Assembly (NCBI GenBank): GCA_963720375.1
Contig: CAVRFM010000008.1
Span: forward strand, 71,161-135,160
Length of the DNA: 64,000 bases
Direction: 5' to 3'
Origin: JAPLHP01 sp963720375
Lineage (GTDB): Bacteria > Chloroflexota > Dehalococcoidia > UBA2247 > RBG-13-53-26
The notes under the pieces are model-generated. The model worked only from the letters and a program-made list of their open reading frames with translations, searched no databases and had not been told where the DNA came from. Of the stretch, positions 1 to 8,562 are shown in pieces (the stretch's first letter is position 1; every line of letters begins with the position of its first letter). Made by a program: the position numbers and the translations under genes.

Positions 1-137
1 GCAGGTCCAGGTGCTATGGGCATGGTCGTCAGGGAAGGGTAGACACCCTAGAGTGCGAGATAGGGTTTTGTGAGAATACCGCCACGCTTTGAGATACCAC
101 CGCAAGCCCTGGGATATAAGATAAGATTGAGTTACCT

Positions 138-166
138 TTGACAGACATGGAACAGGAATATAATAT
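138..166 (+). promoter_or_regulatory. Putative sigma-70 promoter of the first membrane-protein gene
   Basis: A perfect TTGACA lies at 138-143. It is followed after 17 bases by TAATAT (161-166); an overlapping TATAAT sits at 159-164 with a 15-base spacer. Transcription would start near 172, about 100 bases before the first gene. Assigned by consensus match only. Confidence 0.5.
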
Positions 167-271
167 GGCCCAGGCGGCTTGCGGCAGGAATGCTACCTTT
201 GTGAAGGATGCAGAGTCCATGCAAGCAGTTCGAACCCAATTGAAGCAGCAGCTTGGGTTGGAACTAATATC

Positions 272-1756
272 ATGATCTGGCTGAGGCGCATTTTAACCAT
301 ACCCCTTATCCTCATCTTTGTCGTCATATTCGTCCTCGTGCTCCTCCTTACCCAGTTAAATGGCACGCTGGGCAATCCTAAGTTCTACAACAACCAATTG
401 AGCCAGGCAGATATGTACAACTGGATCTATGCTGACTTTATGCCAGCAGCACTGGATAAAGCACAAGTGGGACTGTCTTCAGACATACCCTTCCCCATAA
501 GCGCCATCAAGAACGATCTCATCAATGTCACCAAGGAGACATTTCCTCCCGACTGGCTCCAGACCCAGGTCGAGTCAGCAGACACTAAGCTAATTCAATA
601 CGTTCTGGGCGACCAAGACAACTTCACCATCACCATACCGCTGCGTGACCGCGTCGATCCCCTGGCAACAGCCATCCTTGAAATCACTAGCCGTCAAGAG
701 ATATACGATTACCTGATGTACGAGATAATAACGCCTACCATCATGACCAACCTCGGCTCCGCCGTCAATCTGCCATTCCAGGTCACTCTGACCAAGGAAG
801 AGATCCTCTCAGCCATAGAGGAAGCACTCCCACAGACCTGGGTGCAAGCACGTCTGGCGGATGTCATCAACGGTATCGCCGCCTACCTGAAGGGTGATGT
901 CAACACCATAAACATAGAAATCAACCTGGCCGATAGAAAAACGGCAGCCATGGATATCCTCGCAACTCAAACTGACCAGAAGCTGGAGGCCCTCTTCAAC
1001 AGTCTGCCAGAGTGCTCGCAGGCGCAGTTCAACCAGATGGTGGCGAACTTGCATCCAGGCGAGATGCCCAGTTGTCGCCCCTCCGGGGTGTCGTACCAGC
1101 AATTCAAGACCACACTGAACATCAATGTAGCCGCATCGGTCAACCAGATGGTCGGCGATCATATACCAAACTCCTGGGTTTATACCGATGCCCAGTTGAG
1201 GCAGTCCTTGGGGGAGGATAATGCAAAGTTCCTGGACAAGGCCCGCGACCTGATAACCAAGGGTGGGGTCATAACCGAGGCAGACCTCAGGGACAAAATT
1301 TCAAACAACTCTGAAGATCTCCAGAGATTTGATAACGCCCGTCACTGGATACACACTACCAGAACCTGGCTGTGGGCTCTCTGGCTGATTCCCATCTTAT
1401 TGCTCCTCTTCATTGGTCTTCTGGGTGGCAGAAGCTGGAAGACTAAACTGATCTGGGCGCTTGCAGTGCTGTTTGTCACCTGCCTGGTCATATTCATCGC
1501 TATTGCCTTAATCCAGACTAACGTTATAGATAAGCATGCGCAGGACCTGATGGGCAATCCAGCGTCGAAAGATACCGCAGTGCAGATGGTAATGACCGAG
1601 AAAGGCAACGAGATAGCCTACAATGCCATCAGCTCTTTTGCCTCAGGGATGCAAAACAAGGTGCTATATCTGATGATAGCTTCTGGCATCGTCATTGTGG
1701 GAACAATCGCCTGGACCGTGATACAGTCGAGAAGGGGTCGCGCACCTAGTAAATAG
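272..1756 (+). CDS. Hypothetical membrane protein with a large external domain and an internal repeat
   Basis: I do not recognise the family. From the ATG at 272 the protein has 494 residues. It has an N-terminal membrane helix (about 7-27), a long soluble part of roughly 330 residues, and three C-terminal helices: one beginning TWLWALWLIP, one around the LIWALAVLFV stretch, and one near the end. The soluble part carries two related segments, near residues 90-127 and 188-225. Each has a tryptophan-glutamine start, a YxxGD turn and an alternating I/T strand ending in DR, which suggests a duplicated domain. An upstream in-frame start at 179 exists, but the methionine at 272 directly precedes the first helix and gives a normal signal anchor. 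It is probably an envelope protein with its bulk outside the membrane. It stands alone, followed by a convergent hydrolase gene. Confidence 0.75.
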   Translation: MIWLRRILTIPLILIFVVIFVLVLLLTQLNGTLGNPKFYNNQLSQADMYNWIYADFMPAALDKAQVGLSSDIPFPISAIKNDLINVTKETFPPDWLQTQVESADTKLIQYVLGDQDNFTITIPLRDRVDPLATAILEITSRQEIYDYLMYEIITPTIMTNLGSAVNLPFQVTLTKEEILSAIEEALPQTWVQARLADVINGIAAYLKGDVNTINIEINLADRKTAAMDILATQTDQKLEALFNSLPECSQAQFNQMVANLHPGEMPSCRPSGVSYQQFKTTLNINVAASVNQMVGDHIPNSWVYTDAQLRQSLGEDNAKFLDKARDLITKGGVITEADLRDKISNNSEDLQRFDNARHWIHTTRTWLWALWLIPILLLLFIGLLGGRSWKTKLIWALAVLFVTCLVIFIAIALIQTNVIDKHAQDLMGNPASKDTAVQMVMTEKGNEIAYNAISSFASGMQNKVLYLMIASGIVIVGTIAWTVIQSRRGRAPSK

Positions 1757-1801
1757 CGCGCTGTTAGCCATTTCTACGAAAATACAGCATAGATTGTCAC
1801 T

Positions 1802-2827
1802 CTAGCTATTCTCCACCAGCCTGTAGAGATTGACGCCCTCCCTCTCCACCATGGCTACCCGACCGCGCTGCTCCAGAAGTTGCAGATGAGCCACCGTTTC
1901 CCGTACAGCCAGAACCCTGTTGGTGCCATCCATCTGCTCCCACTCACCCACATCCCATCCCACCTGACAGGCTATTTCCCAGGGGCTCAAGATATGACCA
2001 GATAACGCAGCCGCCACCTCATCCAAACGGCGGCTGTGATGCTGCAGAATCTCATCCACTCGCTGGCTCAGATGCACAAAGGGTCTCTTGTGGGCCGGGA
2101 GAACCAGTTTCACATCCAGATGCTGTACCTTCCGCAGGGCATTGAGATACTGGCCGAGTTGGTCGCAACTGGTGAGGTGACTGGGTGAGATATGAGGAGT
2201 TATCTCAACCAGGACATGGTCGCCGGAAAAGAGTATCTTATTCTCTTCATCATAAACGCAGACGTGCCCCGGGCTATGACCCGGTGTGAGAATGGCACGC
2301 AGCCGCCCACTCTCTCCAATCGGATTCTCCTCACCCTGAAGCAACAGGTCCACCTCCAGGCCCCTGGGGAAGAGATCCCTGCCAAACATCGCTGTCTGTT
2401 GGAATATCTCCAGTTCCGATGAGGGCACGCCGAGAGACCTGACCCAGGGAACCAGCCCATGTATATTCCACTCTTCGGATGAGCCGACGATATTCCGGAG
2501 GATATTCCAATCATCCTGGTGTATCACTACTCTGGCCCCTGAAGCTGTCCTGACCCTATTAGCCAGCCCACTGTGATCGGGGTGGTAATGGGTAATCAAG
2601 AGCCAACAAATGTCCTTCAGGGATATGCCGAGAGAAGCGATCTGGCTACAGAGAACGTCAAAGGAACTTTTGTCGTTGTAGCCGCTATCCACCATCACCC
2701 ATCCTTTGCCCTCTCGCACAAGGTAGCAAAGGGTCACCGATTCATGGTCCTGTGACCGCAGCCCCGGAGTAAAGGGGACCTCCAGCATATAGATCCCTGG
2801 GGCTACCTGTTGCGGCATTTCCTTCAT
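1802..2827 (-). CDS. MBL-fold metallo-hydrolase with C-terminal winged helix (LACTB2-like)
   Basis: Metallo-beta-lactamase-fold hydrolase of 341 residues. The zinc site motif THYHPDHSG (HxHxDH) lies near residue 90. Further metal ligands appear as the histidine in TPGHSPGH, the aspartate in FSGDHV and the late histidine in LPAHKRP. After the catalytic domain, about 80 residues look like a small helical or winged-helix tail ending in EREGVNLYRL. That layout is typical of LACTB2-like and glyoxalase-II-like hydrolases. The substrate cannot be told; members cleave thioesters, phosphodiesters or RNA. It converges with the preceding membrane-protein gene and has its own transcription unit. The start at 2827 is the first methionine; a second Met three residues later is an alternative. 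Confidence 0.85.
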   Translation of the reverse strand: MKEMPQQVAPGIYMLEVPFTPGLRSQDHESVTLCYLVREGKGWVMVDSGYNDKSSFDVLCSQIASLGISLKDICWLLITHYHPDHSGLANRVRTASGARVVIHQDDWNILRNIVGSSEEWNIHGLVPWVRSLGVPSSELEIFQQTAMFGRDLFPRGLEVDLLLQGEENPIGESGRLRAILTPGHSPGHVCVYDEENKILFSGDHVLVEITPHISPSHLTSCDQLGQYLNALRKVQHLDVKLVLPAHKRPFVHLSQRVDEILQHHSRRLDEVAAALSGHILSPWEIACQVGWDVGEWEQMDGTNRVLAVRETVAHLQLLEQRGRVAMVEREGVNLYRLVENS

Positions 2828-3043
2828 AATCAGGATGCGGTGCTTTGCGGGTGGTGCGCTGTTCTCAAGTATAACACAAGAAGGAGGATATCTGTCGCTC
2901 GATCTAATGAGCGCCAGATCCCTCCTTTACTGCATACGAAACCTCATAGTAGGAGAACCTGTGTTGCCAGGTCTTAAGACACTCTTACCCTCAGGATCGA
3001 CTATAGTCCAAATGTATCCCGATGATAGAAAGGACAGAGGCAG

Positions 3044-3400
3044 TTAGTACCTTCGTCCTCCACCACCACCTCCCCCACCCCTCCCGCCACCAAAACCACC
3101 ACGTCCTCCCCCTCCACCCCTTCCGCCTCGCTGAGGCCCACCGCCTCTACCACCAGCAGGTCGCGGACGCGCCTCATTTACATCAAGCGTACGCCCATTC
3201 ACCATTTTGGCCTTGAGACCGACAATCGCAGCCTGAGCCTCAGTTCTCTCCGGCATCTCGACAAACCCAAAACCTCTGGGCTGGCCGCTATACCTGTCTC
3301 TGACAATGCTAACCGTCTCTACCTTGCCGAAAGGCTCAAACTCATGACGTAACTCATCCTCGGTGGTATCAGATGACAAATTACCTACATATATCTTCAC
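3044..3400 (-). CDS. Single-RRM RNA-binding protein with glycine-arginine tail
   Basis: A 118-residue RNA-binding protein. Residues 1-80 form one RNA recognition motif: RNP2 is KIYVGNL at the very start and RNP1 is RGFGFVEM near residue 42. The last 35-40 residues are nearly all glycine and arginine (RGG-like), a disordered tail typical of cold-induced bacterial RRM proteins. The start codon is GTG at 3400, with a GGAGG five bases upstream. It lies just downstream of a CxxC zinc-ribbon gene on the same strand, with a strong hairpin between them. The pair may be one operon with attenuation, or two units. A role in RNA chaperoning or cold adaptation is inferred from the family. Confidence 0.92.
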   Translation of the reverse strand: MKIYVGNLSSDTTEDELRHEFEPFGKVETVSIVRDRYSGQPRGFGFVEMPERTEAQAAIVGLKAKMVNGRTLDVNEARPRPAGGRGGGPQRGGRGGGGGRGGFGGGRGGGGGGGGRRY

Positions 3401-3457
3401 CGAATCCTCCTTTACTCGAACGGGGGTTAGTATACGACTCCTGGTGACGGAATCAGA

Positions 3458-3495
3458 ACCATCGGAGGCTGGGATATTACCCCGCCTCCGATGGT
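3458..3495 (-). terminator. Perfect 12-bp stem hairpin between zinc-ribbon and RRM genes
   Basis: Arms at 3458-3469 and 3484-3495 are perfect reverse complements (12 bp, loop of 14). On the minus strand the hairpin lies 17 bases after the zinc-ribbon stop codon and about 60 bases before the RRM start. No long T run follows it, so it may be an attenuator or an RNA-stability element rather than a full terminator. Confidence 0.6.
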
Positions 3496-3511
3496 AATAG
3501 AGGCTAAACGA

Positions 3512-3835
3512 TTAGCGGCTATTCATTCTGACTTTGTCATAGCAGCGGCTGCAATACACCGGCCTGCCATCTCGGGGCTGAAAGGGTACCTGTGTCTCGA
3601 TGCCGCACTCAGCACATACGGCAGCGAACATTTCGCGATTCGACGATCTGGAACCGCCGGAACCGCCAAAACCGCCGGAGCCATTGCGCTGCGCCCTCTT
3701 TGCCTGACGGCATGGCGGGCATCGCTTGGGCTCATTGGTATACCCCTTAACTGCAAAGAACTCTTGCTCTTCGACGCTGAATGTGAAGCTACTTCCACAA
3801 TCTGCGCACTGAAGCGTTTTTTCCACTGGGCTCAT
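3512..3835 (-). CDS. Zinc-ribbon protein with CxxC-x17-CxxC domain, paralogue 1
   Basis: A 107-residue small zinc protein. It has an N-terminal ribbon with CADC near residue 10 and CPPC near residue 39, a Gly/Ser linker, and a C-terminal CAEC and CSRC pair separated by exactly 17 residues. This matches the family named for its CxxC-x17-CxxC signature. The ATG at 3835 is chosen because an AAAGGAGG sits just before it; a longer reading from 3892 lacks support. A close paralogue lies at 37540-37851, and the two share a conserved leader. The function of the family is unknown. Zinc ribbons next to an RRM gene suggest RNA or ribosome binding, which is inference. Confidence 0.88.
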   Translation of the reverse strand: MSPVEKTLQCADCGSSFTFSVEEQEFFAVKGYTNEPKRCPPCRQAKRAQRNGSGGFGGSGGSRSSNREMFAAVCAECGIETQVPFQPRDGRPVYCSRCYDKVRMNSR

Positions 3836-3881
3836 TGGATGACCTCCTTTCTTCTCATAGTTGGCTAGAGTTCGGTCATCC
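3836..3881 (-). promoter_or_regulatory. Leader with RBS-sequestering hairpin, zinc-ribbon paralogue 1
   Basis: On the minus strand, GGATGACC (3881-3874) is the exact reverse complement of GGTCATCC (3844-3837). The latter overlaps the end of the Shine-Dalgarno region one base before the ATG. Pairing would hide the ribosome site. The 19-base block GGATGACCGAACTCTAGCC is repeated almost exactly in the leader of the paralogue at 37540. The leader was probably inherited with the gene and kept by selection. A cis-acting translational switch or RNA thermometer is inferred. Confidence 0.55.
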
Positions 3882-4110
3882 AGAGCCTGCAAGGATCGCT
3901 AGAAAGGAGTCCTGAGTGGCCGGGTAACCTATGCAATAACCACTGGCCTCAATATACAACAAAAAAAGACCATATGCAATACTCTGTACTCGTCCATCAC
4001 ATATGAGAGGGATTTGTGACCCCGATGGCCTTCATTGAGACACACCTGCAAGGTCATCTTGGTAGGCTCTACCTGTAGAGTAAAATCTAACCCGGGGAAC
4101 AGGGGGACTC

Positions 4111-4323
4111 ATGGATCCAGTGGTAACAAGGCACACCATTGAAAACGGATTTGCCATGGCTGAGCCACTGGCATTGCTAGCCATTCTGGCAGCCGTTTCG
4201 GCAGGAGTGACAATGGCTGCCACAGGTCCACTGGGGGAAGGCTTTACTGAGACGGCCAATGCTGAGTTGGGCAAAGCCCACACGGCTGTCACCGCTTGGC
4301 TGGACAATCTCAATAAACCTTAA
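4111..4323 (+). CDS. Possible small membrane protein
   Basis: A 70-residue reading frame beginning at an ATG preceded by a GGGGGA run about five bases upstream. Residues 18-37 form one hydrophobic helix rich in Ala and Leu, followed by a polar tail. I do not recognise it. An overlapping frame on the other strand (4032-4313) is also open, so coding is not proven. The gap 3882-4110 upstream holds no gene that I can see. Confidence 0.35.
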   Translation: MDPVVTRHTIENGFAMAEPLALLAILAAVSAGVTMAATGPLGEGFTETANAELGKAHTAVTAWLDNLNKP

Positions 4324-4448
4324 CTCCAGACTTGGAAGCAATAGCCACCTCTACGCCGACAATAGCGCTTCCGACGGCACCGGTCCGATGATCCCGAGGA
4401 AGCAAGATACCTCTGTTGGCTAGGCCATCCTCAAGATCAGCCTTCAGC

Positions 4449-5120
4449 CTACCGGAGGTTGGGAAAGGGCAGCTTGTTGACCAGGGCCAGGGGATTAGCC
4501 TCCACTACCAGTTGCACTTCTTTCTCTGCCAAACCAGCGCCTCTCAATATAGCAGCCGCCAGTATTGGTGTGAGCAGATCCGGACTGTCATGAGCATCAG
4601 AGTCAAGCACCAGCTTGATACCCGTGACCGCAGCCAGTTGAACAATATGCCCATTGGTCAGGCAATGCCCCTTGCGAGCACTTATCTCAACAAGCACACC
4701 ATTCGCCGCTGCTAACTTTGCCTCCTCTAAGGTGAGCAAACCGGGGTGGGCCAGAATATCCACATCAGACGACCGGACTGCTGCCAGGTTAGTCCCTTTC
4801 TCTACCGGCTCAACTATAGTCTCGCCGTGGACCACCACCAGGCACGCCCCTAATTCCTTGGCCTGCTTTGCCGCCCCGGCAATGGCACTTGCCGGAACAT
4901 GAGTGAGTTCAACACCAGGGATAGCCACAATGTCCCAGCAGTTCCTGGCTACCCTGCAGTCCTCAACAATTTCGCGGAGCACCCTCTCCATTGAGCCCGG
5001 ACCAACGTGGTCAGTGAGCGCAATACCACGGTAGCCGTTCTCTGCTGCCCGCCGTATCAGCTCAAGAGGTGAGAGCTCCCCATCGCTCAATGAGGTGTGA
5101 GTATGGAAGTCGTAGATCAT
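4449..5120 (-). CDS. PHP-domain phosphoesterase (histidinol-phosphatase-like)
   Basis: A 223-residue PHP-domain metal-dependent phosphoesterase. The first motif DFHTHTSLSDG is at the N-terminus (residues 4-14), followed by ALTDHVG near 38. Later metal-binding positions include VVHGE, LAHPG and DSDAHD near residue 180. The ATG at 5120 is chosen because the first PHP strand begins right there; 29 upstream residues in the open frame have no family match and overlap the divergent gene. The family cleaves phosphate esters such as histidinol phosphate, but the exact substrate is unknown. It is transcribed divergently from the universal stress protein gene. Confidence 0.85.
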   Translation of the reverse strand: MIYDFHTHTSLSDGELSPLELIRRAAENGYRGIALTDHVGPGSMERVLREIVEDCRVARNCWDIVAIPGVELTHVPASAIAGAAKQAKELGACLVVVHGETIVEPVEKGTNLAAVRSSDVDILAHPGLLTLEEAKLAAANGVLVEISARKGHCLTNGHIVQLAAVTGIKLVLDSDAHDSPDLLTPILAAAILRGAGLAEKEVQLVVEANPLALVNKLPFPNLR

Positions 5121-5191
5121 ACCTTGCCCCAAAACAGGGTTTGGGTATATAACTATAGCATTGAAAAAAATGCCAGACAAGCAGGCGGAAT

Positions 5192-5683
5192 ATGCAGCAT
5201 AGGCCAAGTTTCAAGATATTATTAGTTCCATTGGATGGCTCAAAACTCGGGGAGGCATCCTTGCCATATGTGGAGGAACTGGCCAGCATAGCACAGGCAG
5301 AGGTCATCTTACTCCAGGTCGTGAGACCACAATACGACGTTGCTCTCGCTGAGTCGTATTCCTCCCATCTTGACCAGATATCGAAAGAATACCTCGCCCA
5401 TGCCTCAGCCGCCGCCAATGAATACCTGGACTCCATTAAAGAAAAACTGACAAAAAGAGGAATAACAACCCATGCCGTTGTAGATGTAGGCTCACCAGCC
5501 GAAAGGATCATCTCCTGCGCCAGGGAAAAACACGCCGACCTTATCATTATCTCCACCCATGGACACCCGGGTGTCGGCCAGCGGCTACTCGGCAGCGTAA
5601 CCTATAAATTACTCCATTACGCGGATAGACCGGTTTTCCTCGTCACACCATCCGCTAAGTCAACGACCCATCAAGAAAATTGA
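5192..5683 (+). CDS. Universal stress protein (UspA family)
   Basis: A 163-residue single-domain universal stress protein. The N-terminal strand KILLVPLDGSKLGE and the C-terminal nucleotide loop STHGHPGVGQRLLGSV, followed by ADRPVFLV, are characteristic. The loop keeps the G-x9-GS spacing of ATP-binding Usp proteins, but the first glycine of the loop is replaced by serine. It is followed 21 bases later by the inositol-phosphate synthase gene, probably in one transcript. Confidence 0.9.
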   Translation: MQHRPSFKILLVPLDGSKLGEASLPYVEELASIAQAEVILLQVVRPQYDVALAESYSSHLDQISKEYLAHASAAANEYLDSIKEKLTKRGITTHAVVDVGSPAERIISCAREKHADLIIISTHGHPGVGQRLLGSVTYKLLHYADRPVFLVTPSAKSTTHQEN

Positions 5684-5704
5684 GGGAAAAGGAGGCGTAC
5701 AAAC

Positions 5705-6802
5705 TTGGGAAAGATAAACGTGGCTATAATAGGTGTGGGCAACTGTGCCTCCTCTCTGGTTCAGGGTGTTTACTTCTATCGTGATGCACGAGATGATACC
5801 TTCGTACCAGGCTTGATGCACCCCACCCTCGGGGGATACCACGTCCGCGACATCCAGTTTGTAGCTGCTTTCGATATTGACAAGAATAAGGTGGGGAAGG
5901 ACTTGGCAGAGGCTATCTATACTCCCCCCAACAATACCTTCAAGTTCTGCGAGGTACCTCTTAGCGGAGTAAAGGTTCACCGGGGGATGACCCATGATGG
6001 GCTGGGCAAATACCTCTCACAGGTAATCACCAAGGCCCCGGGTTCCACAGCCAATATTGTTAACATCCTCAAAGAGACGAAAACCGATGTGGTTTTGAGC
6101 TATCTCCCCGTCGGAAGCGAAGCAGCGACCAAATGGTATGTGGAACAGATCCTCGATGCCGGTTGCGGCTTCGTCAATTGCATCCCTGTATTCATTTCCC
6201 GGGAGAATTACTGGCAGGAGCGCTTTGCTGAACGAGGATTGCCAGTCATAGGGGATGATATCAAGTCTCAGGTCGGCGCCACCATCACACACAGGGTGCT
6301 CACCAGACTCTTCCGAGACCGAGGTGTTAAGCTCGAGAGAACCTATCAGCTCAACTTCGGTGGAAATACCGACTTCTACAATATGCTGGAGCGAGAGCGC
6401 CTGGAGTCAAAGAAGATTTCTAAGACCAACGCAGTAATATCACAGCTAGACTACGAACTTGAACCCGGCAATATCCATGTTGGACCAAGCGACTATGTCC
6501 CCTGGCTCGCCGACCGCAAGTTCTGCTACATTCGCATGGAGGGAACAACCTTCGGCAACGTCCCCCTGAATCTCGAGCTTAAACTCGAGGTGTGGGACAG
6601 CCCCAACTCAGCAGGGATAGTCATCGACGCTATAAGATGCTGCAAGCTGGCTCTGGAGAGAGGCCTCAGCGGTTCTCTGGTTGCTCCTTCGGCCTGCTTC
6701 ATGAAATCGCCTCCCATCCAATATACGGATGACGAGGGACGTCGAATGCTAGAAGAATTCATTGCCGGGACAAACAACGAGACCCTGCCGCCAAAGAAAT
6801 AA
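5705..6802 (+). CDS. ino1: Myo-inositol-1-phosphate synthase
   Basis: Converts glucose 6-phosphate to 1L-myo-inositol 1-phosphate with NAD, the first step of inositol lipid synthesis. The 365-residue length fits the short archaeal/actinobacterial type. The N-terminal Rossmann motif IGVGNCASSLVQG is clear. The catalytic region includes GDDIKSQVGAT and NFGGNTDFYNM, with the metal/phosphate lysines nearby. The start is a TTG at 5705, with AAAGGAGG about ten bases upstream and no better start nearby. The two genes that follow (a PimA-like mannosyltransferase and a CDP-alcohol phosphotransferase) complete a phosphatidylinositol-type operon, so the product probably feeds membrane lipid headgroups. 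Confidence 0.95.
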   Translation: MGKINVAIIGVGNCASSLVQGVYFYRDARDDTFVPGLMHPTLGGYHVRDIQFVAAFDIDKNKVGKDLAEAIYTPPNNTFKFCEVPLSGVKVHRGMTHDGLGKYLSQVITKAPGSTANIVNILKETKTDVVLSYLPVGSEAATKWYVEQILDAGCGFVNCIPVFISRENYWQERFAERGLPVIGDDIKSQVGATITHRVLTRLFRDRGVKLERTYQLNFGGNTDFYNMLERERLESKKISKTNAVISQLDYELEPGNIHVGPSDYVPWLADRKFCYIRMEGTTFGNVPLNLELKLEVWDSPNSAGIVIDAIRCCKLALERGLSGSLVAPSACFMKSPPIQYTDDEGRRMLEEFIAGTNNETLPPKK

Positions 6803-6831
6803 TCTGCAAGGGATGGCTTGCTTCCTAGGCG

Positions 6832-7950
6832 ATGAATATTGGATTGGTCTCTCCCTACGACTATGCTTACCCCGGTGGGGTTAATACCCATATCTCAAAC
6901 CTTGCCATCAATTTGGCAGGACTCGGGCATCACGTAAAAATCCTTGCCCCTTGTTCAAGCAAGAAAGCCCTTCCCGCTAACGCGGATATCATCCCTTTGG
7001 GCACGACAATCCCTTATCCATCCAACGGCTCCGTGGCCCGCTTCACCCTGTCCTGGTGGCTAATGCCTAAAGTGAAGTCAATCCTCGATCAGGAGAAATT
7101 CGACATACTCCATTTCCATGAGCCACTGTTCCCTTCCTTACCCTGGATGGTGCTCCCCTATTCCCAATCCATCAACGTGGCTACATTTCATGCGTACTAC
7201 AAACGTTCTATCGGTTACTCATTTTGGAAACCACTCCTGAAGAGGTTCTATAACAAGCTCGACGGCAAGATCACCGTCTCTGAACCAGCAAAGAAGTTCG
7301 TTTCCAGGTATTTCCCCGGCGACTACCGTGTGATACCACACGGCGTCGATCTGGAACACTTCTCGGCACAAGTAGCCCCAATCGAGAATTTTTGCGACGG
7401 CAGGTTGAATATCTTGTTCGTCAGCCGGCTTGAGGAAAGAAAAGGGGTAAGATATCTCCTCAAGGCATACAAGAGAGCCAAGGAATATCTTCCTCAATCG
7501 AGGCTTATCATGGTCGGCCCCGGCGATAGATCACGTCGGGAATATGAAAGATGGGTCAGAGCAGTGAAATTAGAGGATGTTGTCTTCACCGGTCATGTAG
7601 CCTACGCCGATTTGCCGCGCTATTACCATACCGCAGATATCTGTTGTATGCCGGCTGTCGGACAGGAAAGTTTTGGGCTCGTTTTGCTCGAGGCTATGGC
7701 TGCCGGCAAACCCATTATCGCCTCCAACATCGAGGGTTATGCCAGTGTCTTGAGTGACGGCGTTGAGGGACTGCTGGTGAAACCGAAGGATGAAAAGGCA
7801 CTGGCCAACTCCATGGTTTCTCTGGCCCACGACAAGAATCTCAGACAGCAGATGGGCAGCAATGGAAGAAACAAAGCACAGGCACATAATTGGAAGTCCA
7901 TCGCTCAAAGAACAGTAGATTTTTACATGGAGCTGTCGGGGGCAAAATAG
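6832..7950 (+). CDS. GT4 glycosyltransferase, PimA-like (phosphatidylinositol mannosyltransferase)
   Basis: A 372-residue GT-B glycosyltransferase. The N-terminal acceptor domain starts MNIGLVSPYDYAYPGGVNTH, which closely resembles mycobacterial PimA with its PGGV loop. The C-terminal donor domain has the SRLEERKG strand near residue 200 and the EX7E motif in ESFGLVLLEAMAAGKPII near 280. Position between ino1 and a CDP-alcohol phosphotransferase supports transfer of mannose from GDP-mannose to an inositol lipid on the inner membrane face. The acceptor is inferred from context. The next gene starts immediately after its stop codon. Confidence 0.88.
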   Translation: MNIGLVSPYDYAYPGGVNTHISNLAINLAGLGHHVKILAPCSSKKALPANADIIPLGTTIPYPSNGSVARFTLSWWLMPKVKSILDQEKFDILHFHEPLFPSLPWMVLPYSQSINVATFHAYYKRSIGYSFWKPLLKRFYNKLDGKITVSEPAKKFVSRYFPGDYRVIPHGVDLEHFSAQVAPIENFCDGRLNILFVSRLEERKGVRYLLKAYKRAKEYLPQSRLIMVGPGDRSRREYERWVRAVKLEDVVFTGHVAYADLPRYYHTADICCMPAVGQESFGLVLLEAMAAGKPIIASNIEGYASVLSDGVEGLLVKPKDEKALANSMVSLAHDKNLRQQMGSNGRNKAQAHNWKSIAQRTVDFYMELSGAK

Positions 7951-8562
7951 TTGATCAATCTGTCGGAAGCACGTCACAAGATCGCAGAGCGTATCACCAC
8001 ACCCATCGTTCGAATGCTCTGCAAGACGGGGGTGACGCCGAATGTGCTGACCGTAACAGGTTTTCTGGTGAGCGTTGCTGCCGCGGCGGTACTGGCGAAG
8101 GGATATTTTCTAGCCGGAGGACTGCTGGTGCTCTTCTCCGGAGTTTTCGACCTTCTTGATGGCCCGCTGGCCCGGGCGAGAGGGCAGACCACACAATTCG
8201 GAGCCATCCTTGATTCCAGCCTAGACCGCCTTTCCGAGGCAGCAGTATTCCTCGGTCTCCTCATTCACTATGCCAATCAGGGCAGTACATGGGAGATCTC
8301 GCTACCATACATTGCCTTTGTAGGCTCAGTCATGGTCAGCTATATCAGAGCCAGATCTGAGGGGCTAGGCATAAAATGCGAGGTGGGGGTATTCACCCGA
8401 GCAGAGCGGGTCATCGTCCTGGCAGTAGGACTCATTATCGGCCAATGGATCAGCAAGGCCGTGCCTGTCACGCTAGGTATAGTAGCCGCACTCGCCTTTG
8501 TAACAGTCATACAGCGCCTCTTCCACACACAACAACTCAAAAGGGAAAGGCCCACAATATGA
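7951..8562 (+). CDS. CDP-alcohol phosphatidyltransferase (phosphatidylinositol-phosphate synthase type)
   Basis: Integral membrane enzyme of 203 residues that joins a CDP-lipid to an alcohol headgroup. The full family motif D-x2-DG-x2-AR-x8-G-x3-D-x3-D is present: D67, D70, G71, A74, R75, G84, D88 and D92. Hydrophobic helices occupy most of the rest. The start is TTG, placed directly after the stop of the mannosyltransferase, with a G-rich site upstream. Because ino1 is in the same operon, inositol 1-phosphate is the likely acceptor, giving phosphatidylinositol phosphate as in mycobacteria. Phosphatidylglycerophosphate synthase activity is the alternative. Confidence 0.9.
   Translation: MINLSEARHKIAERITTPIVRMLCKTGVTPNVLTVTGFLVSVAAAAVLAKGYFLAGGLLVLFSGVFDLLDGPLARARGQTTQFGAILDSSLDRLSEAAVFLGLLIHYANQGSTWEISLPYIAFVGSVMVSYIRARSEGLGIKCEVGVFTRAERVIVLAVGLIIGQWISKAVPVTLGIVAALAFVTVIQRLFHTQQLKRERPTI

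Noticed and set aside
809..1162. Long open frame antisense to the first membrane protein
   Set aside because: Lies within a well-supported gene, shows no motif and has no ribosome site; it reflects codon composition.
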